Part shown: positions 1 to 3,861 of the stretch, piece after piece | Position numbering within the stretch: position 1 is the first letter of the stretch | How the letters are laid out: every line of letters starts with the position of its first letter | Assembly (NCBI GenBank): GCA_013817655.1 | Contig: JACDCJ010000144.1 | Coordinates: forward strand, 1-5,214 | DNA length: 5,214 bases | Direction: 5' to 3' | From: Actinosomnolentus pattersoniae (SeqCode) | GTDB taxonomy: Bacteria > Actinomycetota > UBA4738 | The notes under the pieces: model-generated | Seen by the model: only the letters and a program-made list of their open reading frames with translations | Database searches by the model: none | What the model was told of the DNA's origin: nothing | Position numbers and translations under genes: made by a program

Positions 1-35
1 AGCTACCGCCCCCTGCTCAGCATACGGGGGTGCCG
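1..35 (-). terminator. Possible hairpin downstream of the envelope gene pair
   Basis: On the minus strand, starting about 18 bases after the stop codon of the small membrane protein gene, CCCCC (30-26) can pair with GGGGG (13-9). The loop between them contains its own short palindrome TGCTGAGCA. It sits where a terminator for the two-gene unit would be expected. There is no T-run after the stem, the stem is only 5 bp without mismatches, and the window ends here. The call is therefore weak; many high-GC actinobacterial terminators do lack a T-tail. Confidence 0.25.
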
Positions 36-47
36 TCCTTCGCGCCT

Positions 48-206
48 TCAGGCCTGGTTCCGCCTCGATCCGAGGTCCAGGAAGCGACGGCGCGGCCGGT
101 CGGGATCGTTCGCATCGCGGATGGCTGCCTTGACGGCACTGTAGATGATGAACCACAGGATCATCCCGAGCGCCGCGTACACCAGGAGCAGCACGAGCAG
201 CTCCAT
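48..206 (-). CDS. Small single-pass membrane protein, 52 residues, unknown function
   Basis: This short reading frame encodes 52 residues, beginning MELLVLLLVYAALG and ending in TGA at 50-48. Residues 3-25 form one strongly hydrophobic helix (LLVLLLVYAALGMILWFIIY). A charged tail follows with AVKAAIRDANDP and an Arg-rich stretch (RPRRRF), so the positive side is C-terminal and the likely topology is N-out, C-in. The start is well supported: AGGAGGTGA, a near-perfect match to the 16S anti-Shine-Dalgarno, precedes the ATG with only three bases between. The gene begins 16 bp after the stop of the SpoIID-domain gene, so the two are probably co-transcribed and translationally linked. I do not recognise the family with confidence; the VKxAIRxA motif just after the helix resembles other tiny hypothetical membrane proteins. 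No function can be given. It could be an envelope-complex accessory, but that rests only on position. Confidence 0.72.
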   Translation of the reverse strand: MELLVLLLVYAALGMILWFIIYSAVKAAIRDANDPDRPRRRFLDLGSRRNQA

Positions 207-210
207 CGTT

Positions 211-219
211 CACCTCCTC
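211..219 (-). promoter_or_regulatory. Near-perfect Shine-Dalgarno for the small membrane protein
   Basis: Read on the minus strand, AGGAGGTGA lies between the TGA of the upstream gene (225-223) and the ATG at 206-204, close to ideal for ribosome binding. It is much stronger than the site of the upstream gene. It is the main reason for accepting the 52-residue frame as a real gene. Confidence 0.75.
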
Positions 220-222
220 CGG

Positions 223-1686
223 TCAGGGCCCGCCGAACGGGCCGCTGAGAAACGCAGCGTCCACGTTGATCGTCGAGGTCGTCACTGTGCTGAGACGCGC
301 GAACTTGTGGGTGATGCCGTGGGCGGAGGGATCGAACTCGTACACGCGCCAGACGTTGTCCCGAGGCACCGTGACCACCTTCCCGCGGCTGACCTCCTTG
401 CCCGTAGCCGGGAAGGCGACCACGCGGATGGTGACGGTGCAGGCCTGCGCGTTCTGGGTTCCGCAGCGAAGCGCCACCTCCGCGTGATACTGCGAGCTCG
501 GCGTGCCGTTGAAGGCGCGATGCTGGTACAGGGTCGAATTGGTCCCGGGCACCTTCGGTTTCTGCTGGATGAACCATCCCCCCTCGTATCCGGTCCCGGA
601 CAGCCGTTCGAATTCCGTGCCACTCCCGCCCAGCCAGGGGTACATGCCCGCAGACGATGCGCTGGGATTCAGGATCAGGTTCTTCAGATAGTTCCAGTAG
701 CTGTTCACGTAGAACGTCGTCACGATCGTCGGCCAGAGCTTCCCCTGGAGCGCGCACGTCTGCGTCCCCCACTGCGCCATCCGTCCCTCGAACTCGCCCT
801 GCACGGGCGCGCACGCCTGGCCCGGCGACCCGGCGTAGTACTGGCTCAGGAACAGTCCCCCGGCCTTGTAGAGGATGCTCCCCCAGGTCGCGTAGACCGC
901 CTGATCCGTGGCCGCCGTCGAATAGTTCGGGTCGAAGATCTGGTCGGCGCTGGTGTCGATCACGTCGGCGCACCCCGGCCCGCCGCTGTAGGCGTGGTTC
1001 GACATCGTCTTGTACGCCGCATACGTGCGAACGGCGATGGCGCCCGCCCCGAGCGAGTCCGCGTCCCATGAAGTGATCCACTCGTTCGGAAGCACGTGAG
1101 TCACGTAGAACACGAAGTCGTACTCGCGCGACACGCCGTCGTCGCTTATGAACACCTTGATGGTCGGCGGGGGGACGAGCTGGTAGTCCCACCCCGTGCA
1201 AGTGTTGTGCGTGACCTCATCCGGTGAAGCCTGCGCCTGCTGATCGGATCGCGCCGTCGGGGGCGCGACCTGGTGGTCGAACGCCATCGTCCGCATCTCG
1301 GCGTGGAGCCGAAGCGTGTCGTTCGGATATAGAGGGGCGCCGGAGATCTTCCAGCGGCCGAAACCGGGGGCCGTGACCACCGCGGTGATCTCGCGGTATG
1401 GCTTCGCGGCGCGCAAGACCTCGGAGAAGGAGAAGTAGCCGTCGCGACGGGAGGTGGTCGTAAGGCCCTCATCGGGCAGGGAGATCGTCGCCCCGGGAAC
1501 GGGCCTGCCGGTCTCGTAGGAGACGACCTCCCCCTCGACCGCTCCGGTCATACCCGCCTGCCCGGCGGCTGCCGGGCCCATGCCCAGAAGCCCGAGCATG
1601 ACGGAGCACAGCACCAGCGAAAGCGAGATGCCGCACATCCGCGCGGGCCGAAACGATGTGGACGCAGTTGTGTGGGGGGGTCTCAT
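223..1686 (-). CDS. Secreted SpoIID/LytB-domain protein with N-terminal carboxypeptidase-regulatory-like and C-terminal beta-rich domains
   Basis: The protein has 487 residues. Residues 1-42 look like a Sec signal peptide: basic n-region to R16, hydrophobic core 18-36 (SLSLVLCSVMLGLLG), likely cleavage after the alanines of GPAAAG. Residues about 48-131 resemble a carboxypeptidase-regulatory-like fold (GAVEGEVVSYETGRPVPGAT, then RRDGYFSF). Residues about 165-327 match the SpoIID/LytB domain: VLPNEW with E202, AGAIAVRTYAAYK (214-226), DTSADQIF (244-251), a GG..LSQYYA segment, and GRMAQWGTQ (301-309) in place of the usual HGxGMSQYGA. In Bacillus SpoIID the glutamate at the E202 position is catalytic for a lytic transglycosylase that cuts peptidoglycan glycan strands; activity here is inferred. 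Residues about 355-487 form a beta-rich, jelly-roll-like domain that may bind glycan. The start at 1686 has AAAGGGGAG just upstream. An in-frame ATG at 1761 lacks a ribosome site and would bury the signal peptide. The family is widespread outside sporulation, so a sporulation role should not be assumed. Confidence 0.88.
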   Translation of the reverse strand: MRPPHTTASTSFRPARMCGISLSLVLCSVMLGLLGMGPAAAGQAGMTGAVEGEVVSYETGRPVPGATISLPDEGLTTTSRRDGYFSFSEVLRAAKPYREITAVVTAPGFGRWKISGAPLYPNDTLRLHAEMRTMAFDHQVAPPTARSDQQAQASPDEVTHNTCTGWDYQLVPPPTIKVFISDDGVSREYDFVFYVTHVLPNEWITSWDADSLGAGAIAVRTYAAYKTMSNHAYSGGPGCADVIDTSADQIFDPNYSTAATDQAVYATWGSILYKAGGLFLSQYYAGSPGQACAPVQGEFEGRMAQWGTQTCALQGKLWPTIVTTFYVNSYWNYLKNLILNPSASSAGMYPWLGGSGTEFERLSGTGYEGGWFIQQKPKVPGTNSTLYQHRAFNGTPSSQYHAEVALRCGTQNAQACTVTIRVVAFPATGKEVSRGKVVTVPRDNVWRVYEFDPSAHGITHKFARLSTVTTSTINVDAAFLSGPFGGP

Positions 1687-1800
1687 TCGGCTCCCCTTTC
1701 TGCCCGCGGCATGCACTGACCACGTGGCGTTTGGAGGATTGGGGACCCCTACAACTGTCACATATGAATCGAAAGGTCAAGTCGGGAGGCGGGCTGACGT
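1687..1800 (-). promoter_or_regulatory. Probable promoter and leader of the SpoIID-domain gene
   Basis: On the minus strand TTGACC (1780-1775) is a good -35 hexamer. Seventeen bases later CAGTTG (1757-1752) is a poor but correctly spaced -10. This region is distinctly richer in A+T than its surroundings. Transcription would start near 1745 and give a leader of about 60 bases. The leader contains palindromes CCACGTGG (1720-1727), GCATGC (1709-1714) and CCGCGG (1704-1709), and the ribosome site AAAGGGGAG (1699-1691). The -35 is credible; the -10 assignment is uncertain. Confidence 0.4.
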
Positions 1801-1801
1801 G

Positions 1802-1815
1802 CCCTGAGTCCAGGG
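1802..1815 (-). terminator. Hairpin just downstream of tRNA-Asn
   Basis: CCCTG and CAGGG form a perfect 5-bp stem around a 4-base loop, beginning 11 bases after the last base of the tRNA. Its position suits termination or 3' processing of the tRNA transcript. There is no T-run after it, so it would be a non-canonical terminator, and readthrough into the SpoIID-domain gene is possible. Confidence 0.35.
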
Positions 1816-1826
1816 TGACAGCGGGG

Positions 1827-1899
1827 CTCCGGGGGTGGGACTCGAACCCACAACCTTGGGCTTAACAGGCCCCTGCTCTGCCGATTGAGCTACCCCGGA
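1827..1899 (-). tRNA. tRNA-Asn (anticodon GTT)
   Basis: A complete 73-base cloverleaf can be drawn by eye. The acceptor stem is TCCGGGG with CCCCGGA and discriminator G. The D-arm is GCTC/GAGC with an 8-base loop, and the anticodon loop is CTGTTAA with anticodon GTT (complement of 1864-1866). The variable loop is AGGTT, and the T-arm is GTGGG-TTCGAGT-CCCAC. The anticodon GTT reads AAC and AAU, giving asparagine. The 3' CCA is not encoded: the bases after the discriminator are CCCCGC, so it must be added by nucleotidyltransferase. The first anticodon-stem pair (27-43) is a G-A mismatch, a minor oddity; the other four pairs are good. No second copy of the tRNA 3' end and no integrase is visible, so nothing indicates use as an integration site. 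Confidence 0.97.
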
Positions 1900-1914
1900 T
1901 CGTGTGGCGTTCGG

Positions 1915-1930
1915 GAAACGAAGTCTATCA
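1915..1930 (-). promoter_or_regulatory. Possible extended -10 promoter of tRNA-Asn
   Basis: On the minus strand TGATAGACT (1930-1922) matches an extended -10 (TGn followed by TAnnnT). It would start transcription near 1915, about 16 bases before the mature tRNA 5' end at 1899. No recognisable -35 hexamer is found at the proper distance, which is occupied by a GC hairpin. Low confidence. Confidence 0.3.
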
Positions 1931-1932
1931 GT

Positions 1933-1965
1933 GGGCCCTTCGGGGCCTTGCCCGGCGGGGCGGGC
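1933..1965. repeat. Two adjacent GC-rich inverted repeats, one with a UUCG loop
   Basis: GGCCC-TTCG-GGGCC (1934-1947) is a perfect 5-bp hairpin. On the plus strand it has the exceptionally stable C(UUCG)G tetraloop. GCCCG-GCGGGG-CGGGC (1950-1965) is a second 5-bp stem. Both lie in the spacer between the divergent tRNA and YtxH-like genes, so they are not placed as terminators for either. In DNA this rich in G+C, short stems also arise by chance. Confidence 0.4.
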
Positions 1966-1999
1966 GGTCTCCTCACGTAGGACGGCGCGAACCTCCCGG

Positions 2000-2061
2000 T
2001 TGACGGCATCGCACCACGCGGGTCAGGCTCTAGGTCGAGACCCCACAGGAAGGAGCGGATC
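2000..2061 (+). promoter_or_regulatory. Probable promoter and ribosome site of the YtxH-like gene
   Basis: TTGACG (2000-2005) and CAGGCT (2024-2029), separated by 18 bases, resemble the -35/-10 pair used by primary sigma factors in high-GC actinobacteria (TTGAC and TAGgcT types). Transcription would start near 2036 with a leader of about 26 bases. That leader contains GGAAGGAG (2048-2055), seven bases before the ATG at 2062-2064. Both the spacing and the ribosome site support the chosen start. Confidence 0.5.
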
Positions 2062-2352
2062 ATGGGCTTCAAGACCGGGATGGCCGTAGGGCTCGGAGCG
2101 GGCTACGTGCTGGGCGCCCGGGCCGGCCGTCAGAGGTACGAGGACATCCGGCATCTCTGGGGGCGGGTGCGACGCTCCCCCACCGTGCGCCAGGCCGCGT
2201 CGCGGACGAAGGAGGTGATGGAGGAAAGCGCGACTTGGAGCGCCTCGGCCGTCCAGCGAGGCGTCGAGAAGGCTGGCACGGTCGTGAAGGAACGCCTCCA
2301 CAAGGACGACAGCCCCAACCTGGTGCAGGGGGACGGGCGAGGTTCTGGCTGA
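2062..2352 (+). CDS. YtxH-domain-like small protein
   Basis: This 96-residue protein begins with a glycine-rich hydrophobic segment (residues 6-20, GMAVGLGAGYVLGAR). The signature AGRQRYEDI and the helix-prone LWGRVRRSP follow, an arrangement typical of YtxH-type proteins in actinobacteria (GxxxGxxAGYxLGxxAGRxRYE). The rest (about 40-80) is predicted amphipathic helix rich in Lys, Glu, Ala and Val, and the tail is polar and probably disordered. The N-terminal segment is short for a full transmembrane helix but may attach the protein to the membrane. Family members are poorly characterised; some Bacillus relatives belong to the general stress regulon, but no biochemical activity is established. 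The gene stands alone with its own promoter-like sequence, divergent from tRNA-Asn and convergent with rpoD, with only 53 bp between the stop codons. The start is supported by a good ribosome site. Confidence 0.8.
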   Translation: MGFKTGMAVGLGAGYVLGARAGRQRYEDIRHLWGRVRRSPTVRQAASRTKEVMEESATWSASAVQRGVEKAGTVVKERLHKDDSPNLVQGDGRGSG

Positions 2353-2360
2353 GCGACCAA

Positions 2361-2386
2361 AGAAGACTCCGGCGATGAGCCACCGG
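2361..2386 (-). terminator. Candidate weak terminator of the dnaG-rpoD operon
   Basis: On the minus strand CCGGTG and CGCCGG (2386-2381 and 2374-2369) form a 6-bp stem including one G-U pair, with loop GCTCAT. It is followed by the moderately T-rich AGTCTTCTTT. It begins 20 bases after the rpoD stop. The G-U pair becomes a C-A mismatch on the plus strand, so the structure favours the rpoD direction. The stem is short, hence modest confidence. Confidence 0.4.
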
Positions 2387-2405
2387 GGGGACCTCTTCCG
2401 CGACG

Positions 2406-3839
2406 CTACTCGAGGTAATCGCGGAGCTTCTGAGATCGCGATGGATGGCGTAGCTTCGACAGAGTCTTGGACTCGATCTGCCGGATCCGCTCGCGCGTTA
2501 CGCCGAACTCCCTGCCGACCTCTTCGAGCGTCCGTGGATGCCCGTCCACAAGCCCGAAGCGAAGCTGGATGACCTTCTTCTCGCGCTCGGACAGCGTGTG
2601 CAACACCGATTCGAGCTGCTCTTGCAGGAGGATGAAGCTCGCGGCGTCGATGGGCACCACGGCTTCGGAGTCCTCGATGAAGTCCCCTAGGTGTGAGTCC
2701 TCCTCCTCGCCGATCGGCGTCTCCAGCGACACCGGCTCCTGGGAGACCTTCAGGATCTCGCGCACCTTCTCGGCGGGGACGCCCATCTGCCGACCGATCT
2801 CCTCGGGCAGCGGCTCACGCCCGAGGTCCTGCAGCAACTGACGCTGGACGCGAGCGAGCTTGTTGATGGTCTCGACCATGTGGACGGGGATCCGGATGGT
2901 GCGCGCCTGATCGGCGATGGCCCGCGTGATGGCCTGGCGGATCCACCAGGTGGCGTACGTCGAGAACTTGTAGCCCTTCGAGTAGTCGAACTTCTCGACG
3001 GCCCGGATGAGTCCCAGGTTGCCCTCCTGGATCAGATCCAGGAACAGCATCCCCCGGCCGACGTATCGCTTCGCGATGGACACGACCAGCCTCAGGTTCG
3101 CTTCGATGAGTCGCTTCTTCGCGAGTTGCCCGTCGCGTTCGACCCGACGCAGGAAATCGCACGTCTCGAGCTGTGTCTTCGGCCGGTAGGTCCGGCTGAC
3201 ACGGTCTCGACCGATGCCCTCGTTGCGGAGCTTCTTCTCGGGATCGAGCTGGTGCTCGCGGATTCTCACGACCGAATCCACGACGCGACGGAAGTGCTTC
3301 TGGTCGCCCTTGCCGTTGGAGACGATGGTGGTCTGCAGCTCCGTCGCGAACTCGCCGCCCTCCATTCGCATGGCGAGGTCGACCTCCTGCGCGGCGGTGA
3401 GGAGCGGGACCTTTCCGATCTCCTTCAGATACATCCGAACGGGGTCGTTCGTCGGGGCCTTCAGCAACTCCTCTTCACGGGGAAGACGAATGGTCGCCGC
3501 GTCGCCGTCGCCGTCGAACTCGTCGCCCGGAACCTCGATGATCTCGATGCCTTCCTGGCGAAGGTGCTCCTCCACCTGGCTCAGGAAGTCCTCGACCTGT
3601 TCCGGGGTGAGGTCCTCCATGGAGAGGCCCTCCAAGAGATCTTCGGAGGTCACGAACCCCCGCTCGCGCCCGCGCGCGGTGATGGCCTCCTTGGCTTCGT
3701 CCATGCTGACGCCACTTGGCGCGTCGGGAGTGGACCCGTTGGCCGGCTCAGCAAGCCGGTCCGTCTGCGTCATGGGCCTCAAGGTCTGCGTTCCATAGTC
3801 CTCGAATTGCCGCGAACGTGGATCCAACAAGTGTCCCAT
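2406..3839 (-). CDS. rpoD: Primary (housekeeping) RNA polymerase sigma factor, sigma-70/SigA type
   Basis: This 477-residue protein directs RNA polymerase to housekeeping promoters. All sigma-70 regions are present in order. Region 1.1 is about 46-102 (MDEAKEAITARGRERGFVT), which marks group 1 sigma factors. Region 1.2 is 131-160 (NDPVRMYLKEIGKVPLLT). Region 2 is 241-320, with EANLRLVVSIAKRYVGRGM, DLIQEGNLGLIRAVEKFDY and the promoter-melting and -10-binding segment KFSTYATWWIRQAI. Region 3 is about 321-395. Region 4 is about 405-472, with the -35-binding helix-turn-helix TLEEVGREFGVTRERIRQIE and the ending KLRHPSRSQKLRDYLE. Between regions 1.2 and 2.1 lies an unusually long, Arg/Lys-rich spacer of about 80 residues (161-240). 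The gene follows dnaG by 22 bp, presumably co-transcribed. The start is uncertain: the ATG at 3839 has only a weak GGGG upstream. An in-frame ATG at 3773 (455 residues) follows TTGAGG, and the 22 extra codons have weaker third-position G/C bias. Confidence 0.96.
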   Translation of the reverse strand: MGHLLDPRSRQFEDYGTQTLRPMTQTDRLAEPANGSTPDAPSGVSMDEAKEAITARGRERGFVTSEDLLEGLSMEDLTPEQVEDFLSQVEEHLRQEGIEIIEVPGDEFDGDGDAATIRLPREEELLKAPTNDPVRMYLKEIGKVPLLTAAQEVDLAMRMEGGEFATELQTTIVSNGKGDQKHFRRVVDSVVRIREHQLDPEKKLRNEGIGRDRVSRTYRPKTQLETCDFLRRVERDGQLAKKRLIEANLRLVVSIAKRYVGRGMLFLDLIQEGNLGLIRAVEKFDYSKGYKFSTYATWWIRQAITRAIADQARTIRIPVHMVETINKLARVQRQLLQDLGREPLPEEIGRQMGVPAEKVREILKVSQEPVSLETPIGEEEDSHLGDFIEDSEAVVPIDAASFILLQEQLESVLHTLSEREKKVIQLRFGLVDGHPRTLEEVGREFGVTRERIRQIESKTLSKLRHPSRSQKLRDYLE

Positions 3840-3861
3840 ACGAGCCCCGCGGTGCCTTGCT

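Noticed and set aside
145..1201. Long open frames over the SpoIID-domain gene: plus-strand 145-1071 and minus-strand 161-1201
   Set aside because: They overlap a gene with clear domain homology, are very rich in Arg/Pro/Ala/Gly as expected for out-of-frame reading of high-GC DNA, and lack a ribosome site or any recognisable motif.
1684..1761. Upstream ATG at 1761 as the start of the SpoIID-domain protein
   Set aside because: It has no ribosome site, overlaps the presumed -10 and CATATG area, and would put 25 extra residues before an otherwise normal signal peptide. The ATG at 1686 has AAAGGGGAG upstream.
1827..1899. tRNA-Asn as an attachment site of an integrated element
   Set aside because: No integrase gene, no direct repeat of the tRNA 3' end and no change in base composition next to it. 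All neighbours look like core chromosomal genes.
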